A stretch of DNA of 64,000 nucleotides, from assembly GCF_014192475.1 (NCBI RefSeq), contig NZ_JACHXZ010000002.1, positions 602,524-666,523 of the forward strand, in the 5' to 3' direction. The notes beneath the pieces are model-generated. The model was not told where the DNA came from. It did not search any database and was given only the letters and a program-made list of their open reading frames with translations. Position numbers and translations under genes: made by a program. This stretch comes from Simiduia aestuariiviva (lineage in GTDB: Bacteria; Pseudomonadota; Gammaproteobacteria; Pseudomonadales; Cellvibrionaceae). This document shows, piece by piece, positions 1-8,549 of the stretch. The first letter of the stretch is position 1, and each line of letters starts with the position of its first letter.

Positions 1-422
1 TATTGGAAAGTGATGCAAAAATAGCGCTAGCTCAAAAACATTTAACGGAAGCCGCCAGGGTAATCCGCCACCGACAAGCACACGCTAAGATCTCAATGGA
101 AGAAATGCAACTATTGGTGCGAGAACTGAGCTATCAGCATTTAATGGTAGATGCGATCTCGATGATCGGTCAGGGCCATAAACAAATGAATCGGAGCAAC
201 CCGCTTTCGGCGCAAGCCTATTACAAAAAAGCGCGCCAACACCTTATTTCGTCTACCCACTCTGACCCACGCCGACACCAAATGATTAAAGAGCTAGCCG
301 AAATGTTGGACGGGAAACGCACTTCGATCAGCGCGACAATAATGGCAGAAACCTATTTAAATCCCGATGCGCAAGATCAACAAACCGACCAACTACTCGA
401 CGATATTCTAGACGATGAATAA
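1..422 (+). CDS. C-terminal part of an unknown protein, cut by window start
   Basis: The reading frame is already open at the window edge, so this is the last ~139 residues of a longer protein; the TTG at position 3 need not be a start. The visible part is charged, helical and probably soluble, with a motif around SAQAYYKKARQHL followed by HSDPRRHQMIKELAEML, and it ends in an acidic tail (DDILDDE). There is no signal peptide or membrane segment in the part seen. I do not recognise the family. The gene converges with the next one, with only 7 bp between stop codons. Confidence 0.6.
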   Translation, partial: LESDAKIALAQKHLTEAARVIRHRQAHAKISMEEMQLLVRELSYQHLMVDAISMIGQGHKQMNRSNPLSAQAYYKKARQHLISSTHSDPRRHQMIKELAEMLDGKRTSISATIMAETYLNPDAQDQQTDQLLDDILDDE

Positions 423-429
423 AAACGAT

Positions 430-936
430 CTACGCACTAGCCACACTTTCGGAAGGCAATTTTGCCGCCATGGCGTTTTGAAACGACGATAGCCACGCCA
501 TCAAAAACTCCAACTCAGCCATTGAGCCCCGCTCACTCCAATGCACGCCCAAACCTTCGGGTCCCGCCGAAACCCCCATCACCGTGTTCGGCAACGCTTT
601 TATCTGCTCATTCAGCATATCTGCAAGCTCTGGCGCAGCCTCAGACTCCCAGGACCAAAAATCATTGACATGAATGTCATGGGCATAGTCTTTGCGCACT
701 AACGCCCAGCGCTGACTGCGCAGACCTTTATGTCGCCACGGCATCGCATAGAGCGCCGTGCCCTTTAACGAGGGGTCATGTCCAGAGGCCAATCTAACCC
801 GCAGCCCTTCAGAATTGGCTCGCGCTCGCAGTGTAGCTAGTTTGCGCTGTCCACCACTAGGTCTAAACATCATGACCGGGCCTACAGCCAAGGCGATGAC
901 AGCCACTATGATTAGCCAATTACTCCATTCCGACAC
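430..936 (-). CDS. Membrane-anchored conserved hypothetical protein
   Basis: This 168-residue protein has one N-terminal hydrophobic segment (about residues 7-24, LIIVAVIALAVGPVMMF), followed by a basic stretch and a soluble domain containing a Trp-rich part (WRHKGLRSQRWALVRKD, NDFWSWES). The likely topology is a single inner-membrane anchor with the rest in the cytoplasm, because the flank after the segment is positively charged. The start is GTG, preceded by a good AAGGGGA ribosome-binding site 6 nt upstream. I cannot assign a function; the short membrane-anchored fold superficially resembles YajC-like proteins but I would not name it so. Confidence 0.7.
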   Translation of the reverse strand: MSEWSNWLIIVAVIALAVGPVMMFRPSGGQRKLATLRARANSEGLRVRLASGHDPSLKGTALYAMPWRHKGLRSQRWALVRKDYAHDIHVNDFWSWESEAAPELADMLNEQIKALPNTVMGVSAGPEGLGVHWSERGSMAELEFLMAWLSSFQNAMAAKLPSESVASA

Positions 937-1015
937 AATAGTCCCCTTTGTGCTTTTAACGCCGCCATCGGCGCGCTAGTATTATTGAAACGTCTCATCC
1001 AGCAGGAGAGCCAAC

Positions 1016-1459
1016 ATGAACAATTACCAACAAATTGTCGTTGGGGTAGACCTTTCACCTGAATCCTCTCAGGTTCTCGATCGTGCAACACAACTCAGCA
1101 AGCTATGTCAGGCCGAAGTACATCTTGTACACGTACTCGAACCCTTAACCTTTGCTTACGGCGGTGACATCCCCATGGACCTCACCGAAATTCAATCACA
1201 ACTGCAATCTCAAGCTGAACAGCACCTCCACAAACTGGCAGATCACTTCAACATTGGCAAGCCACACTGCCACTTACTGGTAGGACAACCTGCTGCGGAG
1301 TTACACCGCATTGCCGAGGAGCAATCTGCCGATCTCATTATCGTGGGCAGCCACGGCAGACAAGGATTGGCGTTATTGCTAGGGTCCACGGCCAATGGTG
1401 TTTTACATGGCGCCAATCGCGATGTTCTGGCAGTACGCGTGGAAGAAGCCAGCGCCTAA
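1016..1459 (+). CDS. Universal stress protein (UspA family)
   Basis: This 147-residue single-domain Usp protein begins IVVGVDLSPES, the usual first strand and Asp of the family. It carries the nucleotide-binding pattern G-2X-G-9X-G-S near the C-terminus (GSHGRQGLALLLGSTANG), so it belongs to the ATP-binding branch rather than the UspA-like branch that lacks this motif. Family members accumulate in starvation and stress; the exact role here is not deducible. An AGGAGA ribosome-binding site lies 6 nt before the ATG. It is transcribed alone and its stop codon lies 1 bp from the stop of the convergent uup. Confidence 0.9.
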   Translation: MNNYQQIVVGVDLSPESSQVLDRATQLSKLCQAEVHLVHVLEPLTFAYGGDIPMDLTEIQSQLQSQAEQHLHKLADHFNIGKPHCHLLVGQPAAELHRIAEEQSADLIIVGSHGRQGLALLLGSTANGVLHGANRDVLAVRVEEASA

Positions 1460-1460
1460 G

Positions 1461-3368
1461 CTACAGGGCGTCCAGTTCCGCCCACCGCTCAAATGCAAGC
1501 TCTAAGGCTGCTTCCTTTTCTGCCAGCGCCGTCAATGATTTTTCAGTGACTTCGCGCGGCTGATCGAAGAACGCCGGCGCCGCCATCGCCTCTTGAAGCG
1601 ATGCGATCTCTGCCTCTAGCACTTCAATTTTTCGAGGAAGCTCAGCTAACTCGCGCTGCAACTTATAACTCAGCTTTTTCCCTTTCGCATCATGTTTAAC
1701 CGCGCTGTGGGGCTCCGATTCCTGCGTTGTCGCAGCACTCGCGCCACTTCCAGCTTGCGAGTTAGCCGCGTCTCGATGTCGATGCCAGCGGCCTCCTTGA
1801 CGCAACCAGTCTTCATAACCACCCACGTACTCGCGCACCTGTCCATCGCCTTCAAAAGCAAAGCAACTGGTCACCACATTGTCTAAAAATGCTCGGTCAT
1901 GACTCACCAAAAGCAATGTGCCTTCATAGTTGGATAGCAGCTCTTCCAACAACTCCAAGGTTTCAACATCGAGGTCATTGGTCGGCTCATCGAGGACTAA
2001 CAAGTTTGCGGGCTTACTAAAAAGACGGGCCAGCAGCACCCGGTTGCGCTCACCACCAGAAAGCACACGCAAGGGTGTACGTGCACGCTCACCTGTGAAT
2101 AAAAAGTCAGATAGATAGGAAATAATGTGTTTCCGCTTACCATTCACATCGATAAACTCTCGCCCTTCGGCAATGTTATCTACGGCATTTTTATCGAGAT
2201 CTAACTGATCACGTAGCTGATCAAAATAAGCAACTGAAAGGTTCGTGCCCAACCGAACGTTACCTTCAGCGGGGACTAGATCCCCTAGGATAATTTTTAA
2301 CAAGGTACTTTTGCCCGCGCCATTCGGCCCCAAAAATCCTATGCGATCGCCCCGAATTAGCGTGGTAGAGAAGTTCTCGATCAGGCGCTTTTCACCATAG
2401 TGCTGCGTTACCCCCGTCAATTCTGCAACCAGTTTTCCACTGTTGTCAGCTTGCTGCAGTTCAAAGTTTGCCTTGCCATGGCGTTCACGGCGCTCTGCGC
2501 GTTCCACCCGCAATGCTTTAAGTGCGCGAACTCTGCCTTCATTGCGCGTGCGTCTCGCTTTAATGCCTTGGCGAATCCAGACCTCTTCCTCCGCTAAACG
2601 CTTATCAAACAAGGCGTTGTGGCGCTGCTCTTCCGCCATTTGTTGTTCGCGAAAATTCAAAAAACTGTGGTAGTCGCCATCCCAACAGCGGAGATGACCA
2701 CGATCTAATTCGACAATGTGCGTAGCCAGTTTTTGCACCAAGGCCCGGTCGTGGGTTACAAAAACAACCGCGCCGCGGTATTGAGCAATTTGATTTTCAA
2801 GCCACTCGATGGCCTCGATATCCAAATGGTTGGTGGGCTCGTCTAACATCAGCACATCGGGCTCAATAACCAGTGATTTTGCCAGGGCCACACGGCGACG
2901 CCAGCCGCCAGACAATGAAGACATCTGCGCATCGGCCGGCAGATCTAAGCGGGTTAGAATAGACTGAACTTTTTGCTCAATGGCCCAGCCATCTACGGCT
3001 TCAATCTGGCTTTGCAATTGCCCCAATCGATTCATATTGGGGTCGGACTGACCCGCGAGCTTGTGGTATTGAGCGATCAATTCGCCCTCTTTTTCAAATC
3101 CTTGAGATACCACTTCAAAAACCGTCAGCTCATCAGGGTCTGGAAGATCTTGCTCTAAACGGGCAATCTTAAGTCCAGGCTGACGCCACATTTCCCCTTC
3201 ATCTAGATTTACGTCGCCGGATATCACCTTCATTAGCGTAGATTTTCCCGCGCCGTTGTGGCCCAACAGGCAGACACGTTGGCCGGGTTCAATCACCAGC
3301 TGAACCTTATCCAATATCACTTGCAGCCCAAAGTGCAGGGAGGCATTGTCCAATCTAATCAGGGGCAT
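1461..3368 (-). CDS. uup: ABC-F family ATPase Uup
   Basis: This is a soluble duplicated ATP-binding cassette protein of 635 residues without membrane segments. Walker A motifs are GHNGAGKST (about residue 36) and GPNGAGKST (about residue 350). Two signature/Walker B blocks, LSGGWRRR...MLDEPTNHLD and LSGGERNR...VLDEPTNDLD, are intact. An arginine-rich linker separates the cassettes, and a C-terminal coiled coil of about 80 residues (LSYKLQRELAELPRKIEVLE) matches the DNA/RNA-binding tail of Uup. ABC-F proteins act on ribosomes or nucleic acids; Uup is linked to transposon excision and ribosome function. The C-terminal coiled coil distinguishes it from EttA. Confidence 0.92.
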   Translation of the reverse strand: MPLIRLDNASLHFGLQVILDKVQLVIEPGQRVCLLGHNGAGKSTLMKVISGDVNLDEGEMWRQPGLKIARLEQDLPDPDELTVFEVVSQGFEKEGELIAQYHKLAGQSDPNMNRLGQLQSQIEAVDGWAIEQKVQSILTRLDLPADAQMSSLSGGWRRRVALAKSLVIEPDVLMLDEPTNHLDIEAIEWLENQIAQYRGAVVFVTHDRALVQKLATHIVELDRGHLRCWDGDYHSFLNFREQQMAEEQRHNALFDKRLAEEEVWIRQGIKARRTRNEGRVRALKALRVERAERRERHGKANFELQQADNSGKLVAELTGVTQHYGEKRLIENFSTTLIRGDRIGFLGPNGAGKSTLLKIILGDLVPAEGNVRLGTNLSVAYFDQLRDQLDLDKNAVDNIAEGREFIDVNGKRKHIISYLSDFLFTGERARTPLRVLSGGERNRVLLARLFSKPANLLVLDEPTNDLDVETLELLEELLSNYEGTLLLVSHDRAFLDNVVTSCFAFEGDGQVREYVGGYEDWLRQGGRWHRHRDAANSQAGSGASAATTQESEPHSAVKHDAKGKKLSYKLQRELAELPRKIEVLEAEIASLQEAMAAPAFFDQPREVTEKSLTALAEKEAALELAFERWAELDAL

Positions 3369-3553
3369 GGTCTAACACTCTCATTTTGAAGGCCCGCATG
3401 ATACGCATTGAGCCGTAAAACTGCACCCTACTAAGTGGCTGTCCTATACTATGGCAATACCGTATAGCGTGTTATAACTAGCATCCAGCTTAATAACACA
3501 TTGACCACTCCACATATCCAGCTGACAGCGAATATTGACCACCAGAGGTATTC

Positions 3554-5713
3554 ATGGTCACAAAAGTACAGGCAAATACCAAACTGACTCTAAGCGCACT
3601 AGCTATGAGCGGGATTGCCGCAAAGCCAAGCCGGGTTTTCGCTGTATGGGCTGTGACGCTGGCGGGAAGCCTACCGTTTGCCAGTTTCGCTGCACAACCG
3701 GTAACAACCCCAATACCGGATGTTCAAACAACCGACACCATTGCGCCCGAGGGGCCCAACTCGGCACTAACGCCCGCTCCGTTCAACACGCTCCCCCGTG
3801 AGCAGCAATTGGCATTGCGCAACCAGTATTTGGAACACCTTTCATCGCTGACAAAAAGTAAATCGGTCACCGCTTCTACCCTCCTTCAGTGGCGCTCTGA
3901 CTTGCAGTCTTATCCTCTACTGCCCTATCTGGAATACCGCCACCTCAGGAAGCGTTTGAACGATTTTCCCTATCGTGAAATAGATGATTTTCTATACACC
4001 AACAAAGATACTTATCTGGCCAATAGACTACTGCGTGACTGGCTCTATACGCTTGAACGCAAGCGGCATTGGCACGACTTTCAGAGTTACTACAGTGCAG
4101 ATCTAGGCGACCAAATACTAACCTGCCATTACTTGCGCGCCCGCTTGCTTACCGGAGACGAAACTGCACTGGAGCAAGTGGGGTCCATTTGGAATCAGGG
4201 TCACTCGCTACCTAAAGCCTGCGACCCGCTATTCACGCTTTGGCGCGCAGCGGGCGGTCAAACCGCAGAATTGAGCTGGGAGCGAGCGACCAAGGCCATT
4301 GCTAACCGCAAGCTCACATTGACGCGGTACATTACTAAGTATGCTCCTGAAACCATAAAACCCGACTTAAATCGCCTTATCGAAGTCCATCGCAATCCAC
4401 ACAGTCTAAACAAAACCCAAAGGTTCTCTCGTCAAGACCCAAGAACGCAATTCATTATTCTGCACGGCCTGCAGCGACTGGCTCGAAAAGACCCGCAAAA
4501 AGCTGCGTTGCTATGGGAGCGATACGACGCACAACAATTATTCCCAGATACCGCGCGTCGCGAGTTGCAAGAATCTCTGGTGGCACAATTAGCGCGAAAG
4601 AAGTTCACCAAGGAAGCCACTAAGTTGGCGAATAGCATGCAAGGCTATTCCAACACTGACACTCTGTCGCACCTGCTGCGCAGCGCTTTACGAGAACAAG
4701 ATTGGCCAGCTATCAGCCGATGGATCCAGGCACTGCCCAGCGATGAGCGCCAATCGCCTCGCTGGCGATACTGGGCCACACGGTCTGCTGAAGCTCAGGG
4801 GCATCAACTCCCCCCCTACCCCAATATTGAAAGCAGCTATGCTGCACTCGCGCAAGAACGCAGCTTCTATGGCTTTTTTGCGGCAGACCGTCTGGGCATG
4901 AACTACTCCCTTGAAGACGAGCCCTCGCAAGTTCCGTTAGCCGATCAACGACTGGTGCGCAGCCACCCAGCCATACAGCGCGCTAAAGAATTTTTTCACA
5001 CAGACAATACGTCGCTGGCACGAGCCGAATGGTATTACGCTGCACGTAAGTTTTCAGAGCCACAATTAAGGGCTGCTGGCGCGCTGGCGTACCAATGGGG
5101 CTGGCACCGCAAAGGCATTCAAGCCATGATTGAAGCCCGCGCCTGGAATGATTTAACGGTGCGCTTCCCCCTTGCATTTGCCGATCACATGCAGGCCCAA
5201 GCCCAAGCACTCTCAATGGATGCCAATTTACTGTTTGCCGTCGCGCGTCAGGAAAGCGCCTTTGCTGAAGACGCTCGAAGCTCCGCCGGCGCACTTGGGC
5301 TCATGCAACTCATGCCCGCCACTGCTCGCCAAACTGCAGGCAAAGCAGGCTTGCGCTATCGACAGCTCGACTTACTGAACCCCGCATTTAATATCGCTTT
5401 GGGCAGCCGGTATTTACAAGAGATGTTGGGGCGCTATGAAGGAAATCCTGCACTCGCAGCAGCCGCCTATAATGCCGGCCCCCACCGCGTTGACCGCTGG
5501 TTGAGCGATGGGCTGGATCAATTGCCCATGGATATCTGGATTGAGACCATACCGTTTAAGGAAACGCGTCACTATGTGCAAAATGTCATGGTGTTTTCGG
5601 TGATCTACGCCTACCGCAATGGCACCGACATAGATCAACTTCGCGGAGCCACTAAACTGCCGCCACCCGGCCAGCAAGACACGTCTGCATCCGCGACACC
5701 CAAAGCCCCCTAG
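3554..5713 (+). CDS. slt: Soluble lytic murein transglycosylase Slt
   Basis: This periplasmic enzyme cleaves the MurNAc-GlcNAc bond of peptidoglycan to give 1,6-anhydro-MurNAc ends. At 719 residues it is longer than E. coli Slt70 (~645) because of an extended N-terminus: the signal peptide region ends near SLPFASFAA, followed by a Pro/Thr-rich spacer. Residues ~75-540 form the helical superhelix, and the C-terminal catalytic domain has RQESAF with catalytic Glu at residue 567, then GALGLMQLMPATA and AYNAGPHRV. The AGAGGT site 5 nt before the ATG at 3554 supports this start. Its stop codon overlaps that of the convergent cheV by 4 bp. Confidence 0.93.
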   Translation: MVTKVQANTKLTLSALAMSGIAAKPSRVFAVWAVTLAGSLPFASFAAQPVTTPIPDVQTTDTIAPEGPNSALTPAPFNTLPREQQLALRNQYLEHLSSLTKSKSVTASTLLQWRSDLQSYPLLPYLEYRHLRKRLNDFPYREIDDFLYTNKDTYLANRLLRDWLYTLERKRHWHDFQSYYSADLGDQILTCHYLRARLLTGDETALEQVGSIWNQGHSLPKACDPLFTLWRAAGGQTAELSWERATKAIANRKLTLTRYITKYAPETIKPDLNRLIEVHRNPHSLNKTQRFSRQDPRTQFIILHGLQRLARKDPQKAALLWERYDAQQLFPDTARRELQESLVAQLARKKFTKEATKLANSMQGYSNTDTLSHLLRSALREQDWPAISRWIQALPSDERQSPRWRYWATRSAEAQGHQLPPYPNIESSYAALAQERSFYGFFAADRLGMNYSLEDEPSQVPLADQRLVRSHPAIQRAKEFFHTDNTSLARAEWYYAARKFSEPQLRAAGALAYQWGWHRKGIQAMIEARAWNDLTVRFPLAFADHMQAQAQALSMDANLLFAVARQESAFAEDARSSAGALGLMQLMPATARQTAGKAGLRYRQLDLLNPAFNIALGSRYLQEMLGRYEGNPALAAAAYNAGPHRVDRWLSDGLDQLPMDIWIETIPFKETRHYVQNVMVFSVIYAYRNGTDIDQLRGATKLPPPGQQDTSASATPKAP

Positions 5714-6651
5714 CGGCTGGCGAAGTGCTCTCTGAGTCGATTTTGCACCAATTCCGCAAGCGAATCGGGTTGAAATTTGGACAAAAATCCATTGCAACCG
5801 ACTTTTTCAACCATGGCGTTATTAAAACTGCCACTCAGAGACGTATGCAAGACTACATACAAATCTTTTAAACGAGGATCGTTGCGAATTTCATGGGTGA
5901 GTCGATAGCCATCCATTTCCGGCATTTCAGCGTCGGTAATCAGCATAAAAATGTGCGAGTAGACATCAACGCCCTCGCTCAGCCAGCGACGTAAAAGTGT
6001 TAACGCCTGCAAGCCATCTTGTACACCAATAACCGTTACGCCCAAATGCTTTAACGTGTCTCGCACCTGTCCTAGCGCAGTACTGGAATCATCCGCCATC
6101 AGGAGTGTCATGTTGGCGGCCTTTGCCTTGGCGGCAAGCTCTGCGTCCAATACCTCCTGTGACACGCGGGTGTCGTAGGGAATAATGTCGGCCAATACTC
6201 GCTCCACATCCAACACTTCAACAATTTGATTGTCGATATGAGTAATTGCCGTCAAAAAGTGGCTGCGCCCAGACCCTGAAGGTGGCGGCAATATAACCTC
6301 CCAATTGAGATTTACGATCCGATCAACTGAACGCACTAAAAAACCCTGAATACTGCGGTTGTACTCAGTCACAATCATATTACTGGTAGTTATATCAGGA
6401 AGTGGTCTTAAGCCTATTGCGGCACTAAGATCGATCACTGAAATGGTTTGATCGCGCAAATGGGTCACTCCACGCACCGCTGCATGACGATGGGGCATGA
6501 TGGTAATCGGGGGTATTTGAACCACCTCCTGAATTTTAAAGACGTTCAATGCGTACATCTGCCGGCCAGCAAGCCGAAACAGAAGTAACTCAAGCCGGTT
6601 CTCTCCCACCAACTTGGTACGCGCATCGATACTTTCCATCAACTTAGACAT
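5710..6651 (-). CDS. cheV: Chemotaxis coupling protein CheV (CheW domain plus receiver)
   Basis: This 313-residue protein couples receptors to CheA and can be phosphorylated. The CheW-like domain spans about residues 15-160 (LLLFRLAGRQMYALNVFKIQEV), and the C-terminal receiver domain spans ~178-310 with acidic pocket and phospho-acceptor Asp in LITDAEMPEMDG and Lys in the later FLSKF. The frame is open 37 codons further upstream, but a GGGGGAGG ribosome-binding site 7 nt before the ATG at 6651 and homology of MSKLMESIDARTKL to CheV N-termini fix the start here. No flagellar or other che genes are in the window, so it is an orphan chemotaxis locus. Confidence 0.93.
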   Translation of the reverse strand: MSKLMESIDARTKLVGENRLELLLFRLAGRQMYALNVFKIQEVVQIPPITIMPHRHAAVRGVTHLRDQTISVIDLSAAIGLRPLPDITTSNMIVTEYNRSIQGFLVRSVDRIVNLNWEVILPPPSGSGRSHFLTAITHIDNQIVEVLDVERVLADIIPYDTRVSQEVLDAELAAKAKAANMTLLMADDSSTALGQVRDTLKHLGVTVIGVQDGLQALTLLRRWLSEGVDVYSHIFMLITDAEMPEMDGYRLTHEIRNDPRLKDLYVVLHTSLSGSFNNAMVEKVGCNGFLSKFQPDSLAELVQNRLREHFASR

Positions 6652-6787
6652 AAATCGCCTCCCCCTTGTGCTATCAAGCGTAGACCATGAAAAGTAAAGA
6701 TTTACCGGCAGGAGGGCCCTGCTACCACTACACTTATCACAGCGTAATACGTTACAACTCATGACAACCTAGGATTTGTCGCGCCCG

Positions 6788-8020
6788 ATGAATAAACACC
6801 AACCACTTCTCGCCCGCCAACCTATATTTGATCGGGATATGGCGGTATATGCCTACGAGCTTTTGTGCAGAGACAGCCATGAAAACCGGGCTATTGTGGT
6901 TGATGGCGATCAGGCAAGCTCACAGGTCCTATTGCGCGCCTTTACCGATCTCAGCATTGGCGAGGTAGTTGGAGAATACAAAGCTTTCATAAACTTCACC
7001 CGCAATCTACTCCTGCGCACGCCGCCGTTTAGCAGAACACAATTGGTGGTCGAAGTGCTGGAAGATCAGATTGTAGACAACCATTTACTCGCATCACTTG
7101 GCCAAATTCGCGCACAGGGCTACACCATTGCACTTGATGATTTCACGATCAATTCCAGCAGCTTTAAAATGCTGGAGTACGCTGACATAGTAAAGCTCGA
7201 TGTACTCGATCTAACGGATGAAGAACTGCGCTACCATGTAGACTATTTGAAGCCTCTCGGCGTCACGCTGCTCGCGGAGAAAATAGAAACCTACGAAATG
7301 CTCGAACACTGCAAATCACTTGGTTTCGAACTGTTTCAAGGCTATTTTTTGTCGCGCCCACAGATCATGTCGGGGCGAAAGATCACGGAAAACCGGCAAA
7401 CGATTCTGCAATTGTTAGCGCAACTGAACGACCCCAGTACCGACATTCAAGCCATCGAACACCTAGTCGCCCAAGACCCTGTACTCAGTTATAAACTGCT
7501 TAAACTAATAAATTCCGCAGCATTTCATTTCGTTTGTAAAATCGAATCCTTGCGCCAAGCCATTACTCTCCTGGGGCTCATCCAGGTCCGCAGCTGGATT
7601 ACATTGCTGTCTATGGCAAGTATTGATGAAAAGCCTCGTGAACTGTGTGTATCGACACTCGTGCGTGCCCGCTTCTGCCAAACCCTTGGCGAAGCGGTAA
7701 GCAGTACCAAGCGGGGTGACTCCTATTTTACCGTGGGCTTGCTATCCACCATCGATGCATTTATGGATGCGCCTATAGATGAGCTACTGCAAAAAATTTC
7801 CATCAGCGAAACGATTCGCGATGCGCTTTTGTACTACAAAAATGTAGAAGGCAAGGTATTAGAGATCGTCAAACTCTACGAAAAAGCGGACTGGGATAAT
7901 ATCGACTGGGGCTGGCTTGAAGAGCACGGCGTAGAGGCATCGGCACTCAGTCACTTTTACACCGAGAGTTTAGTGTGGGTAACCAGCGCCCTAGAGTCGC
8001 TCGTCTTTGATGCAAAATAA
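6788..8020 (+). CDS. EAL-HDOD domain signalling protein (YuxH/CdgJ type), EAL probably degenerate
   Basis: The protein has an N-terminal EAL-type domain (residues ~5-190) and a C-terminal HDOD domain (~195-390). EAL landmarks are altered: YELLCR for the EALLR signature, DDFT rather than DDFG, and LLAEKIET where active enzymes have AEGVE, though KLD and FQGYFL remain. Phosphodiesterase activity is therefore doubtful. HDOD proteins of this build regulate motility or c-di-GMP responses in vibrios and pseudomonads. An in-frame TTG lies at 6776, but AGGA sits just 1 nt before it, so the ATG at 6788 is preferred although spacing is long (13 nt). It is divergent from cheV across ~136 bp. Confidence 0.85.
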   Translation: MNKHQPLLARQPIFDRDMAVYAYELLCRDSHENRAIVVDGDQASSQVLLRAFTDLSIGEVVGEYKAFINFTRNLLLRTPPFSRTQLVVEVLEDQIVDNHLLASLGQIRAQGYTIALDDFTINSSSFKMLEYADIVKLDVLDLTDEELRYHVDYLKPLGVTLLAEKIETYEMLEHCKSLGFELFQGYFLSRPQIMSGRKITENRQTILQLLAQLNDPSTDIQAIEHLVAQDPVLSYKLLKLINSAAFHFVCKIESLRQAITLLGLIQVRSWITLLSMASIDEKPRELCVSTLVRARFCQTLGEAVSSTKRGDSYFTVGLLSTIDAFMDAPIDELLQKISISETIRDALLYYKNVEGKVLEIVKLYEKADWDNIDWGWLEEHGVEASALSHFYTESLVWVTSALESLVFDAK

Positions 8021-8049
8021 CTTGGCCTGCACCTCGCCACACCAATAGA

Positions 8050-8328
8050 TCACCCTTCCAACAACGCTATCACCTGCTCGCCATTGAAGGGCCAGTCCAG
8101 CTCTTGTTCTCCATATCGCAGTACGGGAATACGCACGCCATAGCGAGCCATTGTGGCCTCCGAATCGGCGATGTCGCACTGCCTTAATTGATAGGGTACC
8201 GGGTGTCGAGAGAGCGCGCTGTGAATCACTGCTTCAGCATCATCACACAAATGGCAGCCAGTTGTACCCAGCAGTGTTAATGTCGAAATGGTTTTGCTAG
8301 AACTATCAGCCATGATCGGATCAGACAT
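8050..8328 (-). CDS. Glutaredoxin-like protein (DUF836 family)
   Basis: This 92-residue thioredoxin-fold protein has a redox CxxC motif (GTTGCHLCDDAE, cysteines about residues 22 and 25) and the cis-Pro segment GVRIPVLRYG that closes the active site in glutaredoxins. The family is usually annotated glutaredoxin family or DUF836; substrates are not established. It converges with the EAL-HDOD gene with 29 bp between stops. Three copies of a 15-bp repeat lie directly upstream of its start, in the position expected of a promoter or operator. Confidence 0.85.
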   Translation of the reverse strand: MSDPIMADSSSKTISTLTLLGTTGCHLCDDAEAVIHSALSRHPVPYQLRQCDIADSEATMARYGVRIPVLRYGEQELDWPFNGEQVIALLEG

Positions 8329-8346
8329 AAAGAGACGGCAACCTAA

Positions 8347-8391
8347 AGTGGAAATACGCGTAGTGGAAATACGAATAGTGGAAACACGCGG
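8347..8391. repeat. Three tandem copies of a 15-bp unit
   Basis: The consensus AGTGGAAATACGCGT occurs at 8347-8361, 8362-8376 and 8377-8391. Copies 1 and 2 differ in 2 bases, and copy 3 differs in a few more. They start 19 bp upstream of the glutaredoxin-like gene's start codon. A 15-bp period is not a helical-turn multiple, so a phased operator is not obvious; a slippage-generated repeat in the leader is an alternative. Confidence 0.75.
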
Positions 8392-8549
8392 ACAGTAAGT
8401 TTACCTTGGATACACTCAAAAATCACAAGGGGCGCCTCGCACAGCGAAACACCCCTTTCGGTCAAGGCGATTTTGCTGCGCAACCGGGATTTTGCCTAGC
8501 CGCCAGCGAAAACCACCCGCACATCAATCATTGCATGTGCAAGTCGCCT

